Source of the DNA: Streptomyces tsukubensis
GTDB taxonomy: Bacteria; Actinomycetota; Actinomycetes; Streptomycetales; Streptomycetaceae
Assembly: GCF_003932715.1 (NCBI RefSeq)
Contig: NZ_CP020700.1
Span: forward strand, 5,602,501-5,666,500
Direction: 5' to 3'
DNA length: 64,000 bases
This document shows positions 10,366-21,786 of the stretch, piece after piece (within the stretch, counting starts at the first letter, position 1; every line of letters starts with the position of its first letter). The translations under genes and the position numbers were made by a program. The notes below the pieces were generated by a model. The model was not told the origin of the DNA and did not search any database. It saw nothing but the letters and a program-made list of their open reading frames with translations.

Positions 10366-11003
10366 TCGCCCCTGACCAGGGGCGTGGCACCGCATCGGAC
10401 GACTGCTTCCGGATACTCCACGTCAGCACCGGCAACGTCTGCCGCTCACCGATCACCGAGCGGCTGACCCGGCACGCCCTCAGTGACCGCCTCGGTGATC
10501 TGATGGCGAGCGGGCTGATCGTGGAGAGCGCCGGCACCTGGGGGCACGAGGGCGCGCCCATGGAGGCCAACGCCGAGATCGTGCTCGCGGACTTCGGCGC
10601 GGACGCCACCGGTTTCACCGGGCGGGAGCTCCTCGACGAGCACGTCATCCGCGCCGATCTGGTGCTGACCGCGACCCGGGACCACCGGGCGCAGGTCATT
10701 TCGATGGGGCACTCCGCGGGCCTGCGGACGTTCACCCTGAAGGAGTTCACCCGGCTGGTGCGGGCCATAGACCCCGCGACCCTGCCCGACCCGCGCGACG
10801 AGGGCGTCGTCGAGCGCGCCCGGGCGCTGGTGCGGGCCGCGGCGGCGCTGCGCGGCTGGCTGCTGGCCCCCAGCCCGGACGCCGACGAGGTGTACGACCC
10901 CTACGGCGCGCCGATCACGTTCTTCCGCTCCATCGGCGACGAGATCAACCAGGCGCTGGACCCCGTGGTCACAGCCCTGACGGGCATTCCGGCCCGGCAC
11001 TGA
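10362..11003 (+). CDS. Low-molecular-weight tyrosine phosphatase-like protein without the catalytic cysteine
   Basis: The fold is that of low-molecular-weight protein tyrosine phosphatase / arsenate reductase. The phosphate loop reads ILHVSTGNVCRSP where active enzymes have V-C-x-G-N-x-C-R-S-P: the first cysteine, the nucleophile of CX5R, is Ser22, while the second cysteine (Cys27) and Arg28 remain. A candidate general-acid aspartate is present in LPDPRDE. The 213 residues include an N-terminal extension of ~17 and a C-terminal ~45 beyond a minimal ~150-residue domain. It starts at a TTG overlapping the tsaC stop. A protein that binds phosphotyrosine or phosphate without normal catalysis is likely; a changed chemistry cannot be excluded. 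Confidence 0.8.
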   Translation: MIAPDQGRGTASDDCFRILHVSTGNVCRSPITERLTRHALSDRLGDLMASGLIVESAGTWGHEGAPMEANAEIVLADFGADATGFTGRELLDEHVIRADLVLTATRDHRAQVISMGHSAGLRTFTLKEFTRLVRAIDPATLPDPRDEGVVERARALVRAAAALRGWLLAPSPDADEVYDPYGAPITFFRSIGDEINQALDPVVTALTGIPARH

Positions 11004-11017
11004 CCGCCCCCGGGCGG

Positions 11018-11046
11018 ACGGCCCGGGACCCGTCCCGCGGGGCCGT
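11018..11046 (+). terminator. Hairpin after the phosphatase-like gene
   Basis: ACGGCCCGGGA (11018-11028) pairs with TCCCGCGGGGCCGT (11033-11046) with a small bulge and a 4-base loop. It starts 15 bases after the stop and separates the prfA-prmC-tsaC-ptp group from the SHMT-like gene. Confidence 0.5.
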
Positions 11047-11243
11047 GCCGGCGCCCCGTACGACCGCTTCCGCGCCCCGCTCCGGGCCCTCCGGTGGCGA
11101 CGGCCGCAGCCGTCTCCGTACCGCCGCGACGACCGCCCCGCGCCCCGCCCCCGGTGCCGACGCCCGTACCGCCGCTCGCGCGCGCCGCGGGCAGCCGCGG
11201 CCTAGAGTGAAAACGCACCGAAACGCGAGGACCGGAGCACGCC

Positions 11244-12521
11244 ATGCCCGTCCGCACCGCACGCGCGAGCGCCGCGAGAAGCGCCGTCCGCTATGCCGCC
11301 GACCCGGAACTGCTGCAACGGCAGGACCCGGAGATCGCCGAGGTGATCGCGGGGGAGACGGCCCGGCAGACCGGGACGGTCCAGCTGATCGCCGCGGAGA
11401 ACTTCACCTCACCGGCGGTACTGGCCGCCCTCGGCTCCCCGCTGGTCAACAAGTACGCGGAGGGCTATCCGGGGGCCCGCCACCACGGCGGCTGCGAGAT
11501 CGTCGACGCGGCCGAGCGGATCGCCGTGGACCGGGCCAGGGCGCTGTTCGGCGCCGAGCACGCCAATGTCCAGCCGCATTCGGGCTCCTCGGCCGTGCTG
11601 GCGGCGTACGCGGCACTGCTGCGGCCCGGGGACACGGTCCTGGCGATGGGGCTGTCGTACGGCGGACACCTCACCCACGGCTCCCCGGCGAACTTCTCCG
11701 GGCGCTGGTTCGACTTCGTGGGCTACGGGCTCGACCCGGACACCGGGCTGATCGACTACGGCGAGGTCCGCAGCCTGGCCCGGGCGCGCGGACCGAAGGC
11801 GATCGTCTGCGGCTCGATCTCGTACCCCCGCCATCCCGACTACGCGCTCTTCCGGGAGATCGCGGACGAGACGGGCGCGGTGCTGATCGCGGACGCCGGG
11901 CATCCGATGGGGCTGATCGCGGGCGGGGCCGCGCCGAGCCCGGTGCCGTACGCGGACGTCGTCTGCGCCACCACCCACAAGGTGCTGCGGGGGCCGCGCG
12001 GCGGGATGATCCTCTGCGGCGAGGAGACGGCCGGCCGGATCGACCGGGCGGTGTTCCCGTTCACCCAGGGCGGGGCGCAGATGAACACCATCGCGGCGAA
12101 GGCGGTGGCGTTCGGCGAGGCGGCGGCCCCCGCGTTCGCCGCGTACGCCCATCGGGTGGTGGCCAACGCCCGGGTGCTGGCCGCCGGTCTCGAAGCGGAG
12201 GGCTTCACGGTCCTGACGGGCGGTACGGACACCCATCTGATCGTGGTGGACCCGGAACCCCTCGGTGTGGACGGGAGGACGGCACGCGGCCGTCTGGCGG
12301 CCTGCGGGCTGGTCCCGGACACCTGTGCCCTCCCGTACGGAGAGGGGCGCGGGCTGCGGCTGGGAACGGCCGCGGTGACCACCCAGGGGATGGGGGAGGC
12401 GGAAATGGCCCGGATCGCGGTGCTCTGTGCCGCTGCCCTGTACGCCGAGGGTGACGCGGTACGGACCTTGCGTTCGGAAGCTGCCGAGCTGGCCGGTAGA
12501 TTTCCGCCGTATCCGGGGTAG
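11244..12521 (+). CDS. Serine hydroxymethyltransferase-like PLP enzyme, divergent paralog
   Basis: True SHMT interconverts serine and glycine with tetrahydrofolate. This 425-residue protein aligns along the whole family: PLP lysine Lys246 (TTHKVLRGPRGG), Asp217 and His220 (ADAGH), GGHLTHGSP, and the substrate arginine region RGLRLGTAA. Several normally fixed positions differ: LIAAENF has Ala where SHMT has Ser, and GARHHGGCE (His80-His81) replaces the catalytic Tyr-Tyr pair of YYGGCE. Streptomycetes carry another canonical glyA elsewhere, so this copy may act on another beta-hydroxy amino acid. The ATG at 11244 has GGAG 6 bases upstream; a TAGAGT hexamer at 11203-11208 could be its -10. Confidence 0.85.
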   Translation: MPVRTARASAARSAVRYAADPELLQRQDPEIAEVIAGETARQTGTVQLIAAENFTSPAVLAALGSPLVNKYAEGYPGARHHGGCEIVDAAERIAVDRARALFGAEHANVQPHSGSSAVLAAYAALLRPGDTVLAMGLSYGGHLTHGSPANFSGRWFDFVGYGLDPDTGLIDYGEVRSLARARGPKAIVCGSISYPRHPDYALFREIADETGAVLIADAGHPMGLIAGGAAPSPVPYADVVCATTHKVLRGPRGGMILCGEETAGRIDRAVFPFTQGGAQMNTIAAKAVAFGEAAAPAFAAYAHRVVANARVLAAGLEAEGFTVLTGGTDTHLIVVDPEPLGVDGRTARGRLAACGLVPDTCALPYGEGRGLRLGTAAVTTQGMGEAEMARIAVLCAAALYAEGDAVRTLRSEAAELAGRFPPYPG

Positions 12522-12627
12522 CCGAGACCGAGTGCAACCGTCCGCGGCGCCCGCCAGTCCTCCACCATGCGGCCGCCGCGGTTAGGGTGTGTGGCTGAGA
12601 TGGCCAGCGATTCCTGTGGGGCAGCCC

Positions 12628-13995
12628 GTGCGTGATTATCTGCTGACGCTCTGTGTCACAGCCGCGGTGACCTATCTGCTGACCGGTCCGGTGCGGAAGT
12701 TCGCCATCGCGACCGGAGCGATGCCGGAGGTCCGCGCGCGCGACGTGCACCGAGAACCGACGCCGCGGCTCGGCGGCATCGCCATGTTCTTCGGGCTCTG
12801 CGCGGGGCTGCTGGTCGCGGACCATCTGCAGAATCTCGGCAGCGTCTTCGAGCTGTCGAACGAACCGCGGGCGCTGCTCTCCGGCGCCGCGCTGATCTGG
12901 ATCATCGGGGTCCTCGACGACAAGTTCGAGATCGACGCGCTGATCAAGCTCGGCGGGCAGATGATCGCCGCCGGTGTGATGGTGATGCAGGGTCTGACGA
13001 TCCTGTGGATCCCGGTGCCCGGTGTCGGCACGGTCTCGCTGACCTCCTGGCAGGGCACCCTGCTGACGGTGGCGATCGTGGTGATCACCATCAACGCGGT
13101 CAACTTCGTCGACGGTCTCGACGGTCTCGCGGCCGGCATGGTCTGCATCGCCGCCGCCGCGTTCTTCCTCTACTCGTACCGCCTGTGGGTCGGCAACATG
13201 ATCGAGGCCGCCGCCCCCGCCGCCCTGTTCACGGCGATCCTGATGGGCATGTGCCTGGGCTTCCTGCCGCACAATATGCATCCGGCGCGGATCTTCATGG
13301 GCGATTCGGGGTCGATGCTGATCGGCCTGGTGCTGGCCGCCTCCGCGATCTCGGTCACCGGCCAGGTGGACCCGGACACGCTGCGGATCTTCGTCTACGA
13401 CGGCAGCGCCCGCGACACCACCCACGCGATGCTGCCCGTCTTCATCCCGCTGCTGCTGCCGCTGACGATCATCGCCATCCCGGTCGCCGACCTGGTGCTG
13501 GCCATCGTCCGCCGGACCTGGAAGGGGCAGTCGCCGTTCGCCGCCGACCGGGGGCATCTGCACCACCGGCTGCTGGAGATCGGGCACTCGCACAGCCGCG
13601 CCGTGCTGATCATGTACTTCTGGTCGGCGGTGTTCGCCTTCGGTGTGGTCGGCTACTCGGTGCACTCGGCGTCCCTGTGGATCGTCATGGTGATCGTCGG
13701 GCTGAGCGCGGTGGGGCTGGTGCTGCTTCTGCTGCCGCGGTTCACACCGCGGGCGCCGCGCTGGATGGAGGCGTTCGTCCCGCCGCGCTACCGCCGCCGC
13801 AAGCGGCCGGCCGCCGGGACGGAGCCGGAGCCCGCGCATGCGTACGCAGGCGGGGACGCCGAGGCGTCCGGTGCGGGTGAGGAGAGCGGGGCGGAGGGGG
13901 CCAGGACCAAGCTGCCCGAGGGGGTCAACGGGGCGACCGCGCTCAGCGCGCACCCGGGGCTTCCGGAGCGGCGGAAGGCCGGCACCCCGGGGTGA
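12628..13995 (+). CDS. WecA-type undecaprenyl-phosphate GlcNAc-1-phosphate transferase
   Basis: Polytopic membrane enzyme of the MraY/WecA family that loads a sugar-1-phosphate (usually GlcNAc) on undecaprenyl phosphate, starting glycopolymer synthesis. About 11 membrane helices are seen. Family motifs: DVHREPTPRLGGIA, the Asp-rich DDKFEIDALIKLGG, NFVDGLDGLAAG, IFMGDSGSM and the loop HLHHRLLEIGHSH. The start is uncertain: GTG 12628 is followed by RDYLLTLCVTAA; the frame stays open to 12589 (a GTG). The last ~70 residues are an acidic Ala/Gly/Glu tail outside the conserved domain. Functionally it could supply the lipid-linked polymer for the LCP ligase at 5980, but the two are not in one operon. 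Confidence 0.88.
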   Translation: MRDYLLTLCVTAAVTYLLTGPVRKFAIATGAMPEVRARDVHREPTPRLGGIAMFFGLCAGLLVADHLQNLGSVFELSNEPRALLSGAALIWIIGVLDDKFEIDALIKLGGQMIAAGVMVMQGLTILWIPVPGVGTVSLTSWQGTLLTVAIVVITINAVNFVDGLDGLAAGMVCIAAAAFFLYSYRLWVGNMIEAAAPAALFTAILMGMCLGFLPHNMHPARIFMGDSGSMLIGLVLAASAISVTGQVDPDTLRIFVYDGSARDTTHAMLPVFIPLLLPLTIIAIPVADLVLAIVRRTWKGQSPFAADRGHLHHRLLEIGHSHSRAVLIMYFWSAVFAFGVVGYSVHSASLWIVMVIVGLSAVGLVLLLLPRFTPRAPRWMEAFVPPRYRRRKRPAAGTEPEPAHAYAGGDAEASGAGEESGAEGARTKLPEGVNGATALSAHPGLPERRKAGTPG

Positions 13996-14061
13996 CTTTT
14001 GCCATGTTCAGCCGCATTAGCAGACAACCTGCCCCCAAGTCCCTGCACACACGGGCGCATT

Positions 14062-14081
14062 CACTCTCATGTGTGAGAGTG
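14062..14081. promoter_or_regulatory. Inverted repeat upstream of the atp operon
   Basis: CACTCTCA (14062-14069) and TGAGAGTG (14074-14081) are perfect 8-base arms around TGTG. It lies between wecA and atpI, in an AT-richer stretch that also has a TACGAT hexamer at 14122-14127. It could be an operator for the ATP synthase genes or a weak hairpin. Confidence 0.4.
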
Positions 14082-14259
14082 GGCACACGAACGGGTAAAG
14101 GTCTCCTCAAATAGCTTGTGATACGATTCACGAGAACCGGCGACAGTGCCGAAGGACCGTAGTGCGACGGTCTTCCGGTCCCCGAGGACCAATCTCGGAC
14201 CCGGCTTACGCTCGTCCATGACGACACCACTGCCACCACCAGCAAGCGGAGATGCCGCC

Positions 14260-14697
14260 ATGCCGTCAATTGACGCACGCACCCTTCTGCACACCGCCGT
14301 ACCGACCGCTGTCACCGGCTTGATCGCCGTGGCCGTCAGCGCCGTTGTCGCGGGCGGCAAGGGTGCGCTCGGCGCTGCCATCGGCACGCTGGTGGTCGTC
14401 CTCTTCATGGGGGCGGGGCTGGTGGTGCTCCAGCGCACGGCCAAGCAGTATCCGCATCTGTTCCAGGCCATGGGCTTCCTGCTCTACACCACGCAGTTGC
14501 TGCTGCTCTTCGTCTTCCTGATGGCGTTCAAGGACACGACCCTCTTCGATTCGAAGGTCTTCGCCCTGACGCTGCTGGTGGCGACCATTGTCTGGGTCGC
14601 GGCGCAGGCCCGCGCCTACCTCAAGGCCAAGATCCTCTACGTCGAACCCGAGGAATCCACGGCCCCCGCGGCCGCGAAGACCGGGTCCGCGACGTGA
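14260..14697 (+). CDS. atpI: ATP synthase subunit I
   Basis: Small membrane protein encoded first in many atp operons; it helps assemble the c-ring and may aid magnesium uptake. The 145 residues hold four hydrophobic helices (GLIAVAVSAVVAG, GTLVVVLFMGAGLVVL, FQAMGFLLYTTQLLLLFVFL, FALTLLVATIVWVAAQ). The ATG at 14260 is preceded by GCGGAG with 8-base spacing; the frame is open further up, with an ATG at 14218 and a GTG at 14146, but neither has a visible ribosome site. It is separated from atpB by 225 bases, so a second promoter before atpB is possible. Confidence 0.85.
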   Translation: MPSIDARTLLHTAVPTAVTGLIAVAVSAVVAGGKGALGAAIGTLVVVLFMGAGLVVLQRTAKQYPHLFQAMGFLLYTTQLLLLFVFLMAFKDTTLFDSKVFALTLLVATIVWVAAQARAYLKAKILYVEPEESTAPAAAKTGSAT

Positions 14698-14922
14698 AGA
14701 GTAGGGCCGCGATAAAGAGCGTTTCGGGTTCCTGCTATCGTCCGGTGCCAACTGCGGCACTGCGGGCGCGGGCATCCGAGCTGACGCCCGCTCATCCGCG
14801 AGGCTCATGGCCCGCCCGCCGCCCCACCATCCGATACACCAGTCCCGTGCCGAACCGCGGCTTCGCGCCGCGCCGACACAACGAGGTTGCCGTACCTATG
14901 CGCCACGCTGAAGGAGCCCGCG

Positions 14923-15735
14923 GTGAGTGCTGACCCCCAGATGCTCGCCTTTGAGGCGGACTGTCAACTCTTCACCGGGTGTGGATTCAACGCCCCTGGG
15001 CTCCACACGTTCATGTACGAGCCTCTGTTCACGGTCGGTGGCTTCGAGTTCAACAAGCCCATGCTGCTCGCCTTCGTGAGCACGCTGGTCGTCGTCGGCT
15101 TCTTCTGGGCGGCCTTCAACAAGCCGAAGCTGGTGCCCGGCAAGGTCCAGATGATCGGTGAAGCCGGCTACGACTTCGTCCGCAAGGGCGTCGTCTACGA
15201 GATCATCGGCAAGAAGGAGGGCGAGAAGTACGTCCCCTTGATGGTCTCGCTGTTCTTCTTCATCTGGATCATGAACCTCTGGTCGATCATTCCGATCGCC
15301 CAGTTCCCGGTGACCTCGCTCATCGCGTACCCGGTGGTGCTCGCCCTCCTCGTCTACTTCCTGTGGGTCGGGCTGACCTTCAAGAAGCACGGCTTCGTCG
15401 GTGGCTGGAAGAACATCCTCGGCTACAACAAGGACCTCGGGCCGATCCTGCCGCTGATCATGGTGCTGGAGTTCTTCTCGAACCTGATCATCCGCCCGTT
15501 CACGCACGCCGTCCGGCTCTTTGCCAATATGTTCGCGGGCCACCTCCTGATCGTGATGTTCACCGTCGCGACGTGGTACCTGCTGAACGGCATCGGCGTC
15601 CTCTACGCGGGAACCTCGTTCATCCTCGTCATGGTGATGATCGTCTTCGAGCTGTTCATCCAGGCCGTCCAGGCGTACGTCTTCGTCCTCCTGGCCTCCA
15701 ACTACATTCAGGGCGCGCTCTCCGAGCACCACTGA
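14923..15735 (+). CDS. atpB: ATP synthase Fo subunit a
   Basis: Membrane stator subunit that forms the two proton half-channels beside the c-ring. The GTG at 14923 has AAGGAG 6 bases upstream and gives 270 residues with about six membrane helices. The essential arginine is Arg198 in HAVRLFANMFAGH; the C-terminal helix MIVFELFIQAVQAYVFVLL is also typical. First of the Fo genes, followed after 87 bases by atpE. Confidence 0.96.
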   Translation: MSADPQMLAFEADCQLFTGCGFNAPGLHTFMYEPLFTVGGFEFNKPMLLAFVSTLVVVGFFWAAFNKPKLVPGKVQMIGEAGYDFVRKGVVYEIIGKKEGEKYVPLMVSLFFFIWIMNLWSIIPIAQFPVTSLIAYPVVLALLVYFLWVGLTFKKHGFVGGWKNILGYNKDLGPILPLIMVLEFFSNLIIRPFTHAVRLFANMFAGHLLIVMFTVATWYLLNGIGVLYAGTSFILVMVMIVFELFIQAVQAYVFVLLASNYIQGALSEHH

Positions 15736-16053
<318 letters not shown>

Positions 16054-16097
16054 GACGAGTCCGGACAGCCCACCTCTTTTTCACGGAAGGCACTGAT

Positions 16098-16664
16098 GTG
16101 AGCGCCCTGATCAACATCGCGGCCGCGGGGGAGCCGATGCCGCCGCTGCTCCCGCACCCCGATGAGCTCATCATCGGCACCATCGCCTTCGCGATCGTCT
16201 TCTTCTTCCTCGCAAAGAAGCTCCTCCCGAATATCAACAAGACTCTGGAAGAGCGTCGCGAGGCCATCGAAGGCGGCATCGAGAAGGCCGATGCGGCCAA
16301 GATCGAAGCCGAGAGCGTGCTGGAGCAGTACAAGGCCCAGCTCGCCGAGGCTCGTCACGAAGCCGCCCGGCTCCGCCAGGAGGCGACCGAGCAGGGTGCC
16401 ACGATCGTGCAGGAGATGCGGTCCGAGGGCCGGCGCCAGCGCGAGGAGATCATCGCCGCGGGGCACAGCCAGATCGAGGCCGACCGCAAGGCCGCGGCCG
16501 CCGCGCTCCGCCAGGACGTGGGCACGCTCGCGACCGATCTGGCGAGCAGGCTCGTCGGCGAGTCCCTTGAGGACTCCGCCCGGCAGAGCCGGACGATCGA
16601 CCGCTTCCTCGACGAACTCGAGGCAGGCGCCACGACCACGGTGAAGGCGGAGGTCTCCCGGTGA
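16098..16664 (+). CDS. atpF: ATP synthase Fo subunit b
   Basis: Peripheral stalk subunit that links the membrane sector to F1. One N-terminal membrane helix (LIIGTIAFAIVFFFLAKKLL, residues ~24-43) is followed by ~140 residues of charged coiled coil rich in Glu/Arg/Ala. 188 residues in total. The GTG at 16098 has GGAAGG 7 bases upstream. Its last four bases (GTGA) contain the GTG start of atpH. Confidence 0.95.
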   Translation: MSALINIAAAGEPMPPLLPHPDELIIGTIAFAIVFFFLAKKLLPNINKTLEERREAIEGGIEKADAAKIEAESVLEQYKAQLAEARHEAARLRQEATEQGATIVQEMRSEGRRQREEIIAAGHSQIEADRKAAAAALRQDVGTLATDLASRLVGESLEDSARQSRTIDRFLDELEAGATTTVKAEVSR

Positions 16665-17476
16665 ACGGAGCGAGCCGAGAGGCACTGTCCGCCGCTCGCG
16701 AGTCCCTCGACGCGCTGACCGACAACACGTCGGCCGACGCGGCGAAGCTCGCCGGCGAACTGGCTGCCGTCACCGCTCTGCTCGAGCGCGAGGTGTCGCT
16801 GCGCCGGGTCCTCACCGACCCGGCGCAGAGCGGCGACGCCAAGGCCGAGCTGGCGGGACGGCTGCTGAGCGGCCAGGTGGGCGGCGAAGCCGTCGATCTG
16901 GTCTCCGGAGCGGTCCGCTCCCGCTGGTCGCGCTCGCGCGACCTGGTGGACGCGCTGGAGGAGCTGGCGAACACCGCCGACCTCACCGCGGCCCAGCGGG
17001 CGGGCGACCTCGACGATGTCGAGGACGAGCTGTTCCGCTTCGGCCGGATCGTGGACTCGAACCCGCAGCTGCGGTCCGCGCTGACCGACAAGTCCGCGAA
17101 CCCGGCCGCCCGGGCCGAGCTGCTGAGGAGTCTCCTCGAAGGCCGGGCGAACCCCGCCACCGAGCGACTCGTCGGCCGTCTCGTGTCCGCGCCCCGGGGA
17201 CGTAGCCTGGAACAGGGAATCGACTCCCTGTCCAAGCTGGCTGCGGCCCGCCGGGACCGGATGGTGGCCGTGGTCACCTCCGCGGTACCGCTCAGCGACG
17301 CGCAGAAGCAGCGACTGGGCACCGGGCTGGCCCGGCTGTACGGCCGTGAGATGCACCTCAACCTTGAGGTGGACCCCACGGTCATCGGCGGGATCTCGGT
17401 CCGGGTCGGTGATGAGGTCATCAACGGCACCATCGCCGACCGCCTCGACGAGGCGAAGCGCAGGCTGGCCGGCTGA
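16661..17476 (+). CDS. atpH: ATP synthase F1 subunit delta
   Basis: Sits on top of F1 and joins it to subunit b. The protein has 271 residues, longer than the ~177 of E. coli, as is usual in actinobacteria; the canonical domain is the C-terminal ~180 residues (ELFRFGRIVDSNPQLR, VTSAVPLSDAQKQRL, LNLEVDPTVIGGISVRVGD). The GTG start overlaps the atpF stop by four bases, so the stalk partners are translated together. It is not fused to subunit b, unlike in mycobacteria. Confidence 0.95.
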   Translation: MNGASREALSAARESLDALTDNTSADAAKLAGELAAVTALLEREVSLRRVLTDPAQSGDAKAELAGRLLSGQVGGEAVDLVSGAVRSRWSRSRDLVDALEELANTADLTAAQRAGDLDDVEDELFRFGRIVDSNPQLRSALTDKSANPAARAELLRSLLEGRANPATERLVGRLVSAPRGRSLEQGIDSLSKLAAARRDRMVAVVTSAVPLSDAQKQRLGTGLARLYGREMHLNLEVDPTVIGGISVRVGDEVINGTIADRLDEAKRRLAG

Positions 17477-17628
17477 CGCGCCCCCGCGCGTCCGCCGCCG
17501 AGCGGCGGCACAACTGAATTGGCAAGAAAGCGGCCCGGTTGGGCCGTGCAGAGATTGCAGAAGATTCCTGGGGGTCGCCCCCAGACCCCAAAGAAACTTC
17601 GGGCCCAACAAGGAGAGCAGGGAACCTG

Positions 17629-19227
17629 ATGGCGGAGCTCACGATCCGGCCGGAGGAGATCCGGGACGCACTGGAGAACTTCGTCCAGTCGTACAAGCCG
17701 GACGCGGCCTCGCGCGAGGAGGTCGGTACGGTCAGCGTGGCCGGCGACGGCATCGCGAAGATCGAGGGTCTTCCCTCGGCCATGGCGAACGAGCTGCTGA
17801 AGTTCGAGGACGGAACCCTCGGCCTCGCGCTCAACCTGGAAGAGCGCGAGATCGGCGCGATCGTCCTCGGTGAGTTCAGCGGTATCGAGGAGGGGCAGCC
17901 GGTCAGCCGTACCGGCGAGGTCCTGTCGGTCGCGGTCGGCGAGGGCTACCTCGGCCGGGTCGTCGACCCGCTCGGCAACCCGATCGACGGCCTCGGCGAG
18001 ATCGAGACCTCGGGCCGCCGCGCCCTTGAGCTGCAGGCCCCCACGGTCATGGAGCGCAAGTCGGTCCACGAGCCGATGGAGACCGGCTACAAGGCCGTCG
18101 ACGCCATGACGCCGATCGGCCGCGGCCAGCGCCAGCTGATCATCGGCGACCGCCAGACCGGTAAGACCGCCCTGGCCGTCGACACCATCATCAACCAGCG
18201 CGACAACTGGCGCTCGGGCGACGTGAACAAGCAGGTCCGCTGCATCTACGTCGCCATCGGCCAGAAGGGCTCCACCATCGCGTCCGTGCGCGGCGCGCTG
18301 GAGGAGGCCGGTGCCCTGGAGTACACCACCATCGTCGCCGCCCCGGCGTCCGACCCGGCGGGCTTCAAGTACCTCGCGCCCTACACCGGCTCGGCCATCG
18401 GTCAGCAGTGGATGTACGAGGGCAAGCACGTCCTGATCATCTTCGACGACCTGTCGAAGCAGGCCGACGCCTACCGCGCCGTATCGCTGCTGCTGCGCCG
18501 CCCGCCGGGCCGTGAGGCCTACCCGGGCGACGTCTTCTACCTGCACTCGCGTCTGCTGGAGCGCTGCGCCAAGCTCTCCGACAGCATGGGCGCCGGTTCG
18601 ATGACCGGTCTGCCGATCGTCGAGACGAAGGCCAACGACGTCTCGGCGTTCATCCCGACCAACGTCATCTCCATCACCGACGGCCAGTGCTTCCTGGAGT
18701 CCGACCTGTTCAACGCCGGTCAGCGCCCGGCCCTGAACGTCGGTATCTCGGTCTCCCGCGTCGGTGGCTCCGCCCAGCACAAGGCGATGCGCCAGGTCTC
18801 CGGCCGGCTCCGGGTGGACCTCGCCCAGTTCCGTGAGCTGGAGGCGTTCGCCGCCTTCGGTTCCGACCTGGACGCGGCCTCCAAGGCCTCCCTGGAGCGC
18901 GGTAAGCGCATGGTCGAGCTGCTGAAGCAGCCGCAGTACGAGCCGATGCGCACCGAGGACCAGGTCGTCTCCGTCTGGGCCGGTACCACCGGCAGGATGG
19001 ACGACGTCCCGGTTCAGGACATCCGCCGCTTCGAGCGTGAGCTGCTGGAGTACCTCCACCGCGAGGAGTCCGGTCTGATGCTCTCCATCCGCGAGGGCGC
19101 CAAGATGTCGGACGACACGCTGACCGCGGTCGCCGACGCCATCGCCGCGTTCAAGAAGCAGTTCGAGACCCACGACGGCAAGCTGCTCGGCGAGGACGCC
19201 CCGGCCGCCGTCAACGTCTCGAAGTGA
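17629..19227 (+). CDS. atpA: ATP synthase F1 subunit alpha
   Basis: Non-catalytic nucleotide-binding subunit of the F1 hexamer. The Walker A loop GDRQTGKT is at residues 173-180; the arginine-finger segment [13 protein letters not shown] is present. 532 residues start at the ATG 17629, with AAGGAGAGCAGGGA just upstream; the open frame reaches back to 17539 but those residues are not family-like. It lies 152 bases after atpH, a gap that carries no obvious terminator. Confidence 0.97.
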   Translation: MAELTIRPEEIRDALENFVQSYKPDAASREEVGTVSVAGDGIAKIEGLPSAMANELLKFEDGTLGLALNLEEREIGAIVLGEFSGIEEGQPVSRTGEVLSVAVGEGYLGRVVDPLGNPIDGLGEIETSGRRALELQAPTVMERKSVHEPMETGYKAVDAMTPIGRGQRQLIIGDRQTGKTALAVDTIINQRDNWRSGDVNKQVRCIYVAIGQKGSTIASVRGALEEAGALEYTTIVAAPASDPAGFKYLAPYTGSAIGQQWMYEGKHVLIIFDDLSKQADAYRAVSLLLRRPPGREAYPGDVFYLHSRLLERCAKLSDSMGAGSMTGLPIVETKANDVSAFIPTNVISITDGQCFLESDLFNAGQRPALNVGISVSRVGGSAQHKAMRQVSGRLRVDLAQFRELEAFAAFGSDLDAASKASLERGKRMVELLKQPQYEPMRTEDQVVSVWAGTTGRMDDVPVQDIRRFERELLEYLHREESGLMLSIREGAKMSDDTLTAVADAIAAFKKQFETHDGKLLGEDAPAAVNVSK

Positions 19228-19247
19228 CGACGGAAGGGACCTGACTC

Positions 19248-21607
<2,360 letters not shown>

Positions 21608-21625
21608 CGCCGGCGATCCGGTGAG

Positions 21626-21660
21626 GAAGCGGCGGGCGGGGTGCCCCCGCCCGCCGCTTC
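21626..21660 (+). terminator. Perfect 16-bp hairpin between atpD and atpC
   Basis: GAAGCGGCGGGCGGGG (21626-21641) pairs with CCCCGCCCGCCGCTTC (21645-21660) around TGC. It starts 18 bases after the atpD stop, inside the operon. It may act as a partial terminator or as a 3' stability element that lowers atpC relative to the upstream genes. Confidence 0.75.
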
Positions 21661-21786
21661 CCCCGAACCCCCGCACCTTCGGCCCCCGGGCCGGAGCGGG
21701 CCCCGGCACGATCGTGTCCGGTGCCCTACTAGACTGATGAACCGACACCCGGCGAAGCCGCCGGGTGGTGACCCGAGGAGCCACCC

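Noticed and set aside
11244..12521. Annotating this gene plainly as glyA
   Set aside because: Core motifs fit, but active-site tyrosines and a serine are replaced, so the ordinary name would mislead.
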